64,000 bases of DNA from CAVTGO01 sp963734275 (lineage in GTDB: Bacteria; Actinomycetota; UBA4738; HRBIN12): positions 355,337 through 419,336 of the forward strand of contig CAVTGO010000018.1 in the NCBI GenBank assembly GCA_963734275.1. The letters run 5' to 3'. This document shows, in pieces, positions 23,895-36,460 of the stretch. The position numbers and the translations under genes are program-made. The stretch's first letter is position 1. Every line of letters begins with the position of its first letter. Under the pieces are notes generated by a model. It was not told the DNA's origin, did no database searches, and worked only from the letters and a program-made list of their open reading frames with translations.

Positions 23895-25088
23895 ATGGCC
23901 CAGCTCTCACCCTTCGTCGGGCTGCTCTTCGATCGGTCTCGCGTCGGTTCTCTCGACCGGGTCACGGCCCCGCCTTACGACGTGATCGGGCCCGAAGACC
24001 GGCGACGGTACCTCGAGGCGAGCCCGTTCAACGTGGTCCGGCTCGACCTCGGCGAGGCGCACGCCGGTGACGGGGAGGACGACAAGTATAGGGCGGCTGC
24101 ATCCACGCTCCGCTCGTGGCGCGAACAGGGCGTCCTTGCCCAGACGGCCGGGCCCGCCGCCTATCCGTACGAGATGCGCTTCGAGCTGCGCGAGAGCCCG
24201 AGGCGGATCCGCGGGTCGATCGTGGCGGTGGAGCTGGAGGACTGGGGCGGCTCGATCGTCCCGCACGAGCGGACGATGGAGGGGCCGGTCGAGGACCGCC
24301 TGCGCCTCATGCGGGCCGTGCACGCCAACCTCTCGAGCATCCACGCCGTGTTCACCGGGCCGAGCGCGGACTTCTCTCGCCACCTGGACGAGGGCACGGC
24401 CGGCGAGCCCGCCGCACTCGCGGTGGACGAGGAGGGCGTCGAGCATCGGCTCTGGATCGGCGACCTCGATCCGACCGTGACGGCCGCGCTGGCCGCTGGG
24501 TCGCTGATGATCGCCGATGGGCACCATCGCTACACCACGGCCCTTCGGTACCGAGACGAGATGCGCGAGGCGCACGGCCCCGGCCCGTGGGATCGCGTGA
24601 TGGTGCTGGTGGTGGACGCGGCGACCGAGGATCCCCCCGTCCTGCCGATCCATCGTGTCGTTCGAGCCGGTGCCGTCCCCGACGTCGGAACCCCGGTCCG
24701 CGACCTGCACGAGATCCTGGAGGCGGTGGACGACCGCACGCTCCGGGTGGGCGTGGTGACGAACGACGACGACCGGCTCGCCTACGGCGTGACCGAGCTG
24801 AACGGGGTGCCCCCCGCCGTCTCCGCCCTCCACCGCGGGGTCCTGGCCGGGGCGGACGCGTCGCTCGAGTTCACGCATGACGCGAGTATCGCCGAGGATT
24901 CCGTCCGTCGCGGAAGCGCCGTCGCGGCCTACATCCTGCCGGCCACCGACGCGGCGAGCATCCGAGCGGTGATCGACCGGGGCGACCGGCTCCCGCAGAA
25001 GTCCACGTTCTTCTGGCCGAAGCCGCGGACCGGCATGGTGATCCGGCCGCTGGACGACGAGCTGGTCGACCCGGCGTCCGCCGGCTAA
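23895..25088 (+). CDS. DUF1015-family protein
   Basis: A 397-residue member of the DUF1015 family (sometimes annotated as a putative kinase or SerK-like). Conserved blocks seen are VTAPPYDVIGPEDRRRYL, SPFNVVRLDLGE, MIADGHHRYTTALRYRD and, near the C-terminus, KSTFFWPKPRTGMVIRPL. SerK in archaea is an ADP-dependent serine kinase of a related ParB/SerK-like fold, but a bacterial role for DUF1015 is not established. The ATG at 23895 is preceded by a -10 at leaderless spacing and no Shine-Dalgarno sequence. Confidence 0.88.
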   Translation: MAQLSPFVGLLFDRSRVGSLDRVTAPPYDVIGPEDRRRYLEASPFNVVRLDLGEAHAGDGEDDKYRAAASTLRSWREQGVLAQTAGPAAYPYEMRFELRESPRRIRGSIVAVELEDWGGSIVPHERTMEGPVEDRLRLMRAVHANLSSIHAVFTGPSADFSRHLDEGTAGEPAALAVDEEGVEHRLWIGDLDPTVTAALAAGSLMIADGHHRYTTALRYRDEMREAHGPGPWDRVMVLVVDAATEDPPVLPIHRVVRAGAVPDVGTPVRDLHEILEAVDDRTLRVGVVTNDDDRLAYGVTELNGVPPAVSALHRGVLAGADASLEFTHDASIAEDSVRRGSAVAAYILPATDAASIRAVIDRGDRLPQKSTFFWPKPRTGMVIRPLDDELVDPASAG

Positions 25089-25095
25089 GTGGCAC

Positions 25096-25413
25096 TCACT
25101 CCTCGGCGGCGGGCTCGAGCTTCTTCAACCCGGACGCCACCACTTCGGTGAGGCTCCTAGCGCCGGCTCCGCTCCGGTAGAAGCGCCTGACCAGCTGGCC
25201 GTAGACGAGCACGTCGTCGCCCTTGGCGACGCCCTTCAGCGCGCGCTTGCCAACGTCCTTGTGCCAGACCGCGACCGGAAGGGGAAGGAGTCGTTTGCCG
25301 GCCTCCGGAACGGAGAGCCGGAGCTCGGTCACCTCGTCACCCGATGGCATCCGCCGTTCGACCGGATCCGCCGTGACCGTACCGGCGAGCACGACGACGT
25401 TGACCGTCACCAT
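25096..25413 (-). CDS. Single-stranded DNA-binding protein-like OB-fold protein
   Basis: A 105-residue SSB-type OB-fold: VVVLAGTVTADPVERRMPSG, then ELRLSVPEAGK and KGDDVLVYGQLVRRFYR, which match strands of bacterial SSB. It lacks the long Gly/Pro tail and acidic DDDIPF-type tip of the main SSB, so it is probably an accessory SSB. I chose the ATG at 25413, with GAGGG six bases upstream. The open frame continues upstream through a tandem repeat, so an extended N-terminus is not ruled out. It converges with the DUF1015 gene (7 bases between stops). Confidence 0.75.
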   Translation of the reverse strand: MVTVNVVVLAGTVTADPVERRMPSGDEVTELRLSVPEAGKRLLPLPVAVWHKDVGKRALKGVAKGDDVLVYGQLVRRFYRSGAGARSLTEVVASGLKKLEPAAEE

Positions 25414-25493
25414 CCGGAACCCTCGATCCACATCCTGCCGCTCATCCACTCCCTCATCCGGTCCCTCATCCGGTCCCTCATCCGGTCCCTCAT
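25407..25493 (-). CDS. Putative repeat-encoded leader peptide overlapping the SSB-like start
   Basis: A 28-codon frame starts at ATG 25493, four bases after GGGGGGAG, and repeats the tetrapeptide MRDR, then ends GSGW with a TGA at 25409-25407. That stop lies just past the SSB-like start (the sequence ATGGTGA contains both), an arrangement that would allow translational coupling. The coding comes from 12-base tandem repeats. No homology is recognised, so it may be fortuitous. Confidence 0.35.
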   Translation of the reverse strand: MRDRMRDRMRDRMREWMSGRMWIEGSGW

Positions 25494-25498
25494 CCGGC
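25439..25498. repeat. 12-base tandem repeat, four full units plus one degenerate
   Basis: The unit CCCTCATCCGGT (plus strand) occurs at 25451, 25463 and 25475 exactly and at 25487 with a changed last base; a degenerate copy precedes at 25439. The unit is a multiple of three bases, so copy-number change keeps all frames. It lies between the divergent SSB-like and metallo-beta-lactamase genes. Confidence 0.85.
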
Positions 25499-25548
25499 TC
25501 CCCCCTTCCGTGCGCGAAGCTAGCACCGCCCACCGACACTGCGGTGTC

Positions 25549-25554
25549 TACACT
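25549..25554 (+). promoter_or_regulatory. -10 box for a leaderless metallo-beta-lactamase-fold gene
   Basis: TACACT ends six bases before the ATG at 25561, and no Shine-Dalgarno sequence lies between them. This is the leaderless configuration also seen at other genes in this window. Confidence 0.5.
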
Positions 25555-25560
25555 CGCCGC

Positions 25561-26523
25561 ATGGGTCCGGTCGTCTTCCCCGTCGCCGAGGGCATCACCG
25601 CGATCGACACCTTCTACGGTGGCCACGAGCGCTACACGGCCGCCTACCTGCTCTCGGCCCGCGAGCCGGCGATCGTGGAAACGGGACCGACGAACTCCTT
25701 CGGACCGGTCGTGGCCGGCCTCGAGCGGCTCGGCATCGGCCGGGAGGATCTGGCGCACGTCGTCGTGACGCACATCCACCTCGACCACGCCGGCGGCGTG
25801 GGGCGGATCGCCGACGCGTTCCCCCGTGCGACCGTATGGGTGCACGAGGCCGGCGCACCCCACCTCGTCGATCCGAAACGCCTCGTCGCCAGCGTCGCGA
25901 GGATCTACGGGCACAAGCGCATGGCCTCGCTCTTCGGCCCCGTCGACCCGGTTCTGCCGCAACGCATCCGGAGCCTCGGCGACGGCGACAGCGTGTCGCT
26001 CGGCGAGCGCTCGCTCGAGGTGCTCGCGACACCCGGTCATGCCAAGCATCACATCGCCCTCGCGGACTCGGCGACCGGCGCCGTGTTCTCGGGCGACGCG
26101 CTCGGTATCCATCCGCCGGACGTCCGGGTCCTGCGACCGGCGACGCCGCCACCGGACTACGACCTTGAGCTCGCGGTCGACTCGATCGAGCGCATCCGCG
26201 AACGCGCCCGCGGCTCCTCGGTGCTCTTCTCGCACTTCGGTCGCGTGGACGAGGTCGACCGGATCTGCGACCTCGCGGTGCACAGGTTCCGCTCGTGGAC
26301 CGAGGCCGTCGGCGCCGCGATGCTGCGAACGAACGACCTCGACGAGATCGTGGACGTCCTCGAGCGCGTGGCGGCCGAGGACGCCGAGACGGGTGCCGAG
26401 GCCGCGCTCGACCTCGAGCGCATGGAGACGCTGTCGAGCATCCGGATGAACGCGCAGGGGATCCTCCGGTACTGGCAGCGACGCCGGGAGCGCGAGTCGC
26501 AGGTGGAGGGCCCGGCCGGCTGA
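25561..26523 (+). CDS. Metallo-beta-lactamase-fold hydrolase
   Basis: A 320-residue protein with the MBL metal motif VVVTHIHLDHAGGVGRI (HxHxDH), the next His in LATPGHAKHHIALAD and the bridging Asp in GAVFSGDALGIHPP, plus SHFGRVDEVDRI carrying the last His. A helical C-terminal extension follows (residues 235-320). The family hydrolyses diverse esters, thioesters and phosphodiesters; the substrate is not predictable. The ATG at 25561 is fixed by the -10 spacing. Confidence 0.88.
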   Translation: MGPVVFPVAEGITAIDTFYGGHERYTAAYLLSAREPAIVETGPTNSFGPVVAGLERLGIGREDLAHVVVTHIHLDHAGGVGRIADAFPRATVWVHEAGAPHLVDPKRLVASVARIYGHKRMASLFGPVDPVLPQRIRSLGDGDSVSLGERSLEVLATPGHAKHHIALADSATGAVFSGDALGIHPPDVRVLRPATPPPDYDLELAVDSIERIRERARGSSVLFSHFGRVDEVDRICDLAVHRFRSWTEAVGAAMLRTNDLDEIVDVLERVAAEDAETGAEAALDLERMETLSSIRMNAQGILRYWQRRRERESQVEGPAG

Positions 26524-26527
26524 GCGA

Positions 26528-27220
26528 TCAGGCGAGCGCGGCGGCGCGTTCGGCGGCGTCGAACGCGCCCGCGTCGTGCCGAACGACCTTCAGGAACTCA
26601 CGGGCGGCGTCCTTCGTGCGACCGGAGCGCTCGAGGATGTCGCCGGTCACGTACCAGACCCGCAGCACCTCGGGTCCGGCGACGTCGTCCCGGGTGCGGA
26701 TCCGCCGCAGGAGCCCCAGCGCCTGGTCGAAGCGCCCGAGATCGGCCAGCGCGCTCGCGGCCACGATCACGGCCTCGGCCTTGGTCGCGAGCGGAACCCC
26801 GCGTGCAGCGAGCGTTTCCTCCGCGAGCGAGACCGTGCGCTCCGGCCGTCCGACCGCCCGCAGACAGTCCGCGATCAGGTGGTTCTGATCCGCACGGCCC
26901 GACATCCGCCGGTACGCCTGGAGCTCCGAGAGCGCCTCCGGGTAGCGTTCGAGCTGGTACAGCGCCATCCCGAGCACCTCGCGAACGGCCGGCGAGCGGC
27001 CCGCGAGCCCCTTCGCCTTCGCGGCCTCGGCCGCGGCCCCCACGGCGTCACCCCGTTCGAGCAGCTGCGCGGCGCGCTCGAGGCGGGCGATCGCGTCGTC
27101 CGCCCGGCCGGGCCGAGCCGAGTGCCGCAGCTCGGCCACGATGTCGCTCGGTAGGCCCGAGCGCCTGCGCTGGGCGGGCGGGCGCTTGGTGCCTGGGCGG
27201 GTGCGGAAGGCCTTCGGCAT
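26528..27220 (-). CDS. TPR-repeat protein
   Basis: A 230-residue protein with a basic, proline-rich N-terminus (about 30 residues) and then several TPR units (AQLLERGDAVGAAAEAAKAK, LGMALYQLERYPEALSEL, ASALADLGRFDQALGLLRR, TGDILERSGRTKDAAREF). No catalytic domain is visible. Its ATG lies eight bases after a TACGCT box (27234-27229), so it is probably transcribed nearly leaderless and separately from the rRNA operon, whose terminator is just upstream. Function unknown. Confidence 0.82.
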   Translation of the reverse strand: MPKAFRTRPGTKRPPAQRRRSGLPSDIVAELRHSARPGRADDAIARLERAAQLLERGDAVGAAAEAAKAKGLAGRSPAVREVLGMALYQLERYPEALSELQAYRRMSGRADQNHLIADCLRAVGRPERTVSLAEETLAARGVPLATKAEAVIVAASALADLGRFDQALGLLRRIRTRDDVAGPEVLRVWYVTGDILERSGRTKDAAREFLKVVRHDAGAFDAAERAAALA

Positions 27221-27315
27221 CGACCCAGAGCGTACCCGGCGGCTCGAGGGCTCCGGCGCGCGCGCACGGCGCTACGAGCGAGCCAGGGGACGCGCCGAGA
27301 CGCGCCAGGAAGCGA

Positions 27316-27344
27316 GAAGAGCCGCCCCCGAGGGGCGGCTCTTC
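27316..27344 (-). terminator. Terminator downstream of the rRNA operon
   Basis: A perfect 13-base-pair inverted repeat, GAAGAGCCGCCCC with its complement, encloses a three-base loop, about 10 bases past the 5S 3' end. A short pyrimidine-rich tail follows on minus. It is the strongest hairpin seen in the window outside rRNA. Confidence 0.85.
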
Positions 27345-27353
27345 CGAAGGTGT

Positions 27354-27470
27354 CCCGGCGACGACCTACTCTCCCACCCAGTTGCCCGGGCAGTACCATC
27401 GGCGCTGGAGGGCTTAACTTCCGGGTTCGGGATGGGACCGGGTGTATCCCCTCCGCTATGGCCACCGAAA
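27354..27470 (-). rRNA. rrf: 5S ribosomal RNA
   Basis: About 117 bases, starting TTTCGGTGGCCATAGCGG on minus, with the conserved CCCGGTCCCATCCCGAACC, GAAGTTAAGCC and the 3' part GGGAGAGTAGGTCGTCGCC. Ends are estimated from pairing of the terminal helix. Confidence 0.95.
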
Positions 27471-27539
27471 CGGCGTCTCCCGACCGTGATCGGGACGTCT
27501 GATCAGGGGGCGCGGCCCCCGAGCAGAGCTCGGGAACTG

Positions 27540-27556
27540 CGATAGCGAGCGCGAGC
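27540..27556 (-). repeat. 23S processing-stem arm, 3' side
   Basis: CGATAGCGAGCGCGAGC on plus is the exact inverted complement of 30671-30687. In the transcript the two arms pair across the 23S ends, as in RNase III processing stems. Confidence 0.85.
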
Positions 27557-27558
27557 AA

Positions 27559-30663
<3,105 letters not shown>

Positions 30664-30670
30664 TGTAGAT

Positions 30671-30687
30671 GCTCGCGCTCGCTATCG
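30671..30687 (-). repeat. 23S processing-stem arm, 5' side
   Basis: The 17-base perfect partner of 27540-27556, eight bases upstream of the 23S 5' end in the transcript. Confidence 0.85.
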
Positions 30688-30723
30688 AGTTCTCAAGGTG
30701 CTCGGAGGCTCGCACCCCCAGAG

Positions 30724-30737
30724 CTGAACAGTGTGCC
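30724..30737 (-). repeat. 16S processing-stem arm, 3' side
   Basis: CTGAACAGTGTGCC on plus, complementary over all 14 bases to 32597-32610; the two arms bracket 16S. Confidence 0.85.
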
Positions 30738-30885
30738 CGGCCGGCTCGCGTGCACCGATCGGCCCGTTCGCCCTCGAGAGGGGTACTAGTGCCGAGCGAT
30801 CCGAGCTCGCCGACCGAGTAGCCAGTGCATCGACCTGGAGTCTCCGGTCACCGGAACGAACGTCCGGTACGACCGGGTGCCAAGT

Positions 30886-32426
<1,541 letters not shown>

Positions 32427-32596
32427 GAACCTTCCAGATCCGGCCCGAGGGCCGGCTTTGGGTTCGGTGGAAAGTCGGCCTTTCGGAGTGACATCCCCCT
32501 CGAGGCCTCCTGTTGTGTTGCCGTACGACCGTCACTCTGGGTCCGGACGCGAAAGATCGCGCCTTCCCCTCATAACGGGGTTGCGCACTGGCTTTT

Positions 32597-32610
32597 GGCA
32601 CACTGTTCAG
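32597..32610 (-). repeat. 16S processing-stem arm, 5' side
   Basis: GGCACACTGTTCAG on plus, the perfect 14-base partner of 30724-30737. The 14-base element AGTTCTCAAGGTGC (32609-32622) follows and is repeated ahead of 23S (30688-30701). Confidence 0.85.
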
Positions 32611-32672
32611 TTCTCAAGGTGCGAGCGACGCCCAAGCGAGGGATACCCGCAGAGGAGGGGTCGCGACCGACC

Positions 32673-32701
32673 ATGCTACGCACGCCCGGAAGGAGCGTCA
32701 A
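32673..32701 (-). promoter_or_regulatory. rRNA operon promoter
   Basis: On minus, TTGACG (32701-32696) and TAGCAT (32678-32673) are separated by exactly 17 bases, about 250 bases upstream of 16S. The leader between promoter and 16S (32427-32672) holds no gene. Confidence 0.75.
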
Positions 32702-32720
32702 CCGGCGCGCCTTGTCGTGC

Positions 32721-33926
32721 CTAGCCCAGGCGGACGAAGCGACGACGACCCACCTGGAGCACGCGGCCCCGCAGGTCTTCGACGGGTAGCTCCAGGCCGG
32801 AGGTGGGCTCGCCGTCCAGCCGAACGCCGCCCTGCTCGAGCACGCTCCGTGCCTTGTTGCTCGAATCCGCCAGCCCGAGCACGGCAAGGAGCTTCGGCAT
32901 GAAGACCTTGCCTTCCACGACCAGATCGGGCGGGATCTCGGCGTCGGGGACGTCCCCGGGGAGCTCGTGCTTTCGATGGACCCGGTCGAACCGGGCCTCC
33001 GCCGCCTCCCCGGCACCGGGCCCGTGGTAGAGGTCGACGACCTCGCCGGCCATCCGGCGCTTCTCTGCCCACGGATCCAGGGAGCCGTCGGCGAGGCCCG
33101 CGGCGACGCGGTCCGACTCGGCGGGGTCGACGAAGAAGTCGAGGGTCAGCAACCGGTACTCGGCGATCAGCTCGTCGGGCACCCGGACGAGCTTGCCGAA
33201 CATCTCGTCCGGCGCGTCGGTGATCGCCACGTAGTTGTCCAGCGACTGGCTCATCTTCTGGACGCCGTCGGTCCCGACCAGCAGGGGCATCGTGAGCGCC
33301 ACCTGCGGCGTCTGCTCCTCGTCACGCTGGAGGTCGCGGCCCATCAGCAGGTTGAACGTCTGATCCGTCCCCCCGAGCTCCACATCCGCCCGCACCGCCA
33401 CGGAGTCCTTCGCCTGCATGAGCGGGTAGAGGAACTCCATCAGCGAGATCGGCCGGCCCTGCGCGTAACGCTTCGCGAAGTCGTCGCGCTCGAGCATGCG
33501 CGCCACCGTGGTGGCCGAGGTGAGCCGCAGGACATCCTCCATCTGCATCGGCTCGAGCCACTCCGAGTTGCTGCGGATCTCGGTGCGGTCGCGGTCAAGG
33601 ATCAGCCAGAACTGGTCGAGCAGGTGCTCGGCGTGACCCTGCACCTCCTCCTTGCTGAGGCGCGGACGCGTGTCGCTCTTGCCGGAGGGATCGCCGACAC
33701 GAGCGGTGAAATCGCCGACGATCAGTACCGCGACGTGACCTGCGTCCTGGAACTGGCGGAGCTTGCGCAGGACCACCGCCCATCCGAGGGTCACGGCCGG
33801 CGCGGTGGGGTCCAGTCCGAGCTTCACGCGCAGCGGCCGGCCGCTCTCCAGCTTGCGCTCGAGCTCCTCGAGCGGGACGACCTCGGCGGCGCCCGCGGTC
33901 AGGGATGGCAGGTCGGCGGGGCCCAC
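32721..33926 (-). CDS. tyrS: Tyrosyl-tRNA synthetase
   Basis: Class I synthetase, 401 residues, of the TyrZ-like group: VKLGLDPTAPAVTLGWAVVL, DFTARVGDPSGKSDTRP, the tyrosine-binding LMQAKDSVAVRADVELGG and GGTDQTFNLLMGRDL, and a C-terminal S4 domain (LAVLGLADSSNKARSVLEQG). The HIGH motif is altered (TLGW in place of HLGH) and the KMSKS loop is KMSQS. The GTG at 33926 lies seven bases after TAGCCT (33939-33934), suggesting a leaderless transcript. Confidence 0.93.
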   Translation of the reverse strand: MGPADLPSLTAGAAEVVPLEELERKLESGRPLRVKLGLDPTAPAVTLGWAVVLRKLRQFQDAGHVAVLIVGDFTARVGDPSGKSDTRPRLSKEEVQGHAEHLLDQFWLILDRDRTEIRSNSEWLEPMQMEDVLRLTSATTVARMLERDDFAKRYAQGRPISLMEFLYPLMQAKDSVAVRADVELGGTDQTFNLLMGRDLQRDEEQTPQVALTMPLLVGTDGVQKMSQSLDNYVAITDAPDEMFGKLVRVPDELIAEYRLLTLDFFVDPAESDRVAAGLADGSLDPWAEKRRMAGEVVDLYHGPGAGEAAEARFDRVHRKHELPGDVPDAEIPPDLVVEGKVFMPKLLAVLGLADSSNKARSVLEQGGVRLDGEPTSGLELPVEDLRGRVLQVGRRRFVRLG

Positions 33927-33979
33927 GGGCCGAAGGCTAGCAGTGACGAACCCGGGCGGCGTGGCAAGATGGGTCGACC

Positions 33980-36460
33980 ATGGCCGCTCGTTCGCGGACC
34001 CTCGTGGTCGGCCTGTTGTTCCTCGCCCTCGCAGCCTCCGCGTGCGACCTGCCCAGTCTGCGCGAGGCGCGTCGCGACGCCGACGCCCTCCCCGAGACCT
34101 CCTTCATGTACGCGGCCGACGGCGCGCTGATCACCCGCCTCCACGCCGGCGAGGACCGTGTGTCGGTCCGGGCCTTCCGGATCCCCGAGGTCCTGCGGGA
34201 CGCCGTGATCGCGATCGAGGACCAGCGCTTCTACGACCACGCGGGGCTGGACGTCCGAGCCGTGCTGCGGGCCGCATACGTCGACGCCACGACCGGCGAG
34301 GTCGTCGAGGGCGGTTCCACGATCACCCAGCAGCTCGTGAAGAAGGTGTACGTGGGCGACGAGCAGACCCTCGCGCGCAAGATCCGCGAGGCGTTCCTCG
34401 CGTGGAAGCTCGAAGACCGGTTCAGCAAGGAGCAGATCCTCACGAAGTACCTCAACACCGTCTACTTCGGCAATGGCGCGTACGGGGTCCAGGCCGCGGC
34501 CGAGACGTTCTTCAGCAAGGACCCGATGGAACTCACGCTCGGCGAGTCCGCGCTCCTGGCCGGCGTGATCGCGGCGCCCGTCGACTACGACCCGGTCACG
34601 CACCCCACCCGAGCCAAGCGCAGGCGTGACCGGGTGCTCGCGCGGATGCTCGACCTCGGGCTGGTGGACCAGCCGGGGTTCCAGGCGGCGCGCTCGACGC
34701 CGATCGAGCTGAACCTGAGCGACCAGGACGACCGGGAATACCTCGCTCCGTACTTCGTCGACTACGTGAAGGAATGGTTCCTGTCGAACCCGAGGTTCGG
34801 CGAGACGCCGGAAGAACGCTACGACCTCCTGTTCAAGGGTGGCGTGCGGATCGTCACGACGTTGGACCCCCGGATGCAGGCCGCCGCGGAGCGTGCCGTC
34901 CACGCGACGCTCCCGTATCGCTCGGACCCGTTCGGCGCGCTCACGGCGGTCGACCCTCGGACCGGTTACGTGCGCGCGATGGTCGGCGGCCGCGATTATT
35001 GGAATACGGATGACCCCTTCGCGCGGATCAACCTTGCCACCGGAGGGAGCACGGGTCGCCAGTCGGGCTCCGCGTTCAAGCCGTTCGCTCTGGTGGCCGC
35101 CCTCGAGCACGGCATCACACGCACACAGTCGCTGAACGGCTCCAGCGCCAACATCGCCTTGCAGGACGGGACGTTCTGGCAGCCGAAGAACGCGGAGGGC
35201 GGCGGCTACGGGACGATCTCGCTCGAGAGCGCCACGATCAACTCGGTCAACATCGCGTACGCGAACCTGCTCGCGGTGATCGGCGACGGCGATCCGTACG
35301 CGGGGGCCGCAGCCACCGTCGCGGCCGCCGTCAAGATGGGCATCCGGTGCTGCCCGCGGACCACGGAGCCGAACGGGCCGCTCGCCGCGGTCCCCTCGGC
35401 GGTCCTCGGGGTGAACGAGGTGAGCACGCTCGAGATGGCCTCCGCCTTCGGGACCCTGGCGTTCGGCGGTCAGCACGTCCAGCCGACGCCGGTGGAGAGC
35501 GTCACGGCCGCGGACGGGACCGTCCTGTACGTGGCCGCGGCCAAACCGAAACCGGCGGTCGATGCGGCGATCGCCGCCGAGGCCGTCGACATCTTGTCCG
35601 GCGTGGTCAGTTCGGGGACGGGGACGGCCGCGAACATCGGACGGCCGCAGTTCGGCAAGACCGGGACGGCGCAGAACGCCAGCGACGCATGGTTCGTCGG
35701 CGCGATCCCCCAGATGGCGGTCGCGGTCTGGGTGGGGTTCCCGCAGGGTCAGATCCCGATGTGCTGCGGCAACGTTCGGATCTCGACGGTCTACGGCGGG
35801 ACGTGGCCGGCGTCGATCTGGCACGCCTTCATGGTGGAGGCAACCGAGCGCATGAAGGTGAAGGAGTTCCCCGTGGCACCCGAGGTGGACTACGTCACGT
35901 TGCGCGTGGACGTCACGCAGGGCTGCCTGGCCAACCCCTTCACGCCGCCCGCAACCGTCGACGTGTTCCAGTACGTGGCCGGGACCGAGCCGGACCTCGA
36001 GGTCTGCACCGAACCCAGCTCGTACCAGCTCCTGATCGTGCCCTCGGTGATCGGGCTCGAACGCGAGGCCGCGGTCGGGGCGCTGCACGCGGCCGGCTTC
36101 GAGGTCTCGGTGGAGCTCGTGTCGTCGGACCAGCCGGAGAACACCGTCATCGCGCAGGACCCCGCCCCGGGACGACGACTGATCCAGACGGGCACGGTGA
36201 CGATCACCGTCGTGCGAGGCATCCCGGACCCCTCCCCGGAGGCCGACCTCGTCGACGTCCCGAACGTGATCGGCATGACGCAGGGCGCCGCCAACGCGAC
36301 CCTCCGCAACGCCGGCCTGCGGGTCCGGGTCTCACTGGACGAGGAGTGCGACCCGGCGGAACCCTCCTGCGACTACCGGCAAGGGATCGTCTGGGCCCAG
36401 TCGCCGGCCGGCGGGACCGCGCCGGCCGGCTCCACCGTGACGATCGTCGTCAACCCCTGA
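33980..36460 (+). CDS. Class A penicillin-binding protein with PASTA domains
   Basis: A bifunctional peptidoglycan synthase of 826 residues. The N-terminal hydrophobic segment ends LALAASACDLP, which resembles a lipobox. The glycosyltransferase domain has the catalytic Glu in IAIEDQRFYDHAG and GGSTITQQLVKKVY. The transpeptidase domain has the nucleophile in RQSGSAFKPF, SVN in NSVNIAYAN and KTG in FGKTGTAQNASD. Two C-terminal PASTA repeats follow (VPSVIGLEREAAVGALHAAG and VPNVIGMTQGAANATLRNAG). It converges on mpg, overlapping its 3' end by 11 bases. Confidence 0.93.
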   Translation: MAARSRTLVVGLLFLALAASACDLPSLREARRDADALPETSFMYAADGALITRLHAGEDRVSVRAFRIPEVLRDAVIAIEDQRFYDHAGLDVRAVLRAAYVDATTGEVVEGGSTITQQLVKKVYVGDEQTLARKIREAFLAWKLEDRFSKEQILTKYLNTVYFGNGAYGVQAAAETFFSKDPMELTLGESALLAGVIAAPVDYDPVTHPTRAKRRRDRVLARMLDLGLVDQPGFQAARSTPIELNLSDQDDREYLAPYFVDYVKEWFLSNPRFGETPEERYDLLFKGGVRIVTTLDPRMQAAAERAVHATLPYRSDPFGALTAVDPRTGYVRAMVGGRDYWNTDDPFARINLATGGSTGRQSGSAFKPFALVAALEHGITRTQSLNGSSANIALQDGTFWQPKNAEGGGYGTISLESATINSVNIAYANLLAVIGDGDPYAGAAATVAAAVKMGIRCCPRTTEPNGPLAAVPSAVLGVNEVSTLEMASAFGTLAFGGQHVQPTPVESVTAADGTVLYVAAAKPKPAVDAAIAAEAVDILSGVVSSGTGTAANIGRPQFGKTGTAQNASDAWFVGAIPQMAVAVWVGFPQGQIPMCCGNVRISTVYGGTWPASIWHAFMVEATERMKVKEFPVAPEVDYVTLRVDVTQGCLANPFTPPATVDVFQYVAGTEPDLEVCTEPSSYQLLIVPSVIGLEREAAVGALHAAGFEVSVELVSSDQPENTVIAQDPAPGRRLIQTGTVTITVVRGIPDPSPEADLVDVPNVIGMTQGAANATLRNAGLRVRVSLDEECDPAEPSCDYRQGIVWAQSPAGGTAPAGSTVTIVVNP

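Noticed and set aside
25439..25498. 12-base tandem repeats as a CRISPR array
   Set aside because: Units are contiguous with no spacers and are too short; no cas genes are nearby.
25096..26283. 395-codon minus frame as a long SSB-fusion protein
   Set aside because: The part upstream of 25413 is antisense to the metallo-beta-lactamase gene and lacks domain features. A shorter DEGP-type extension remains possible but unsupported.
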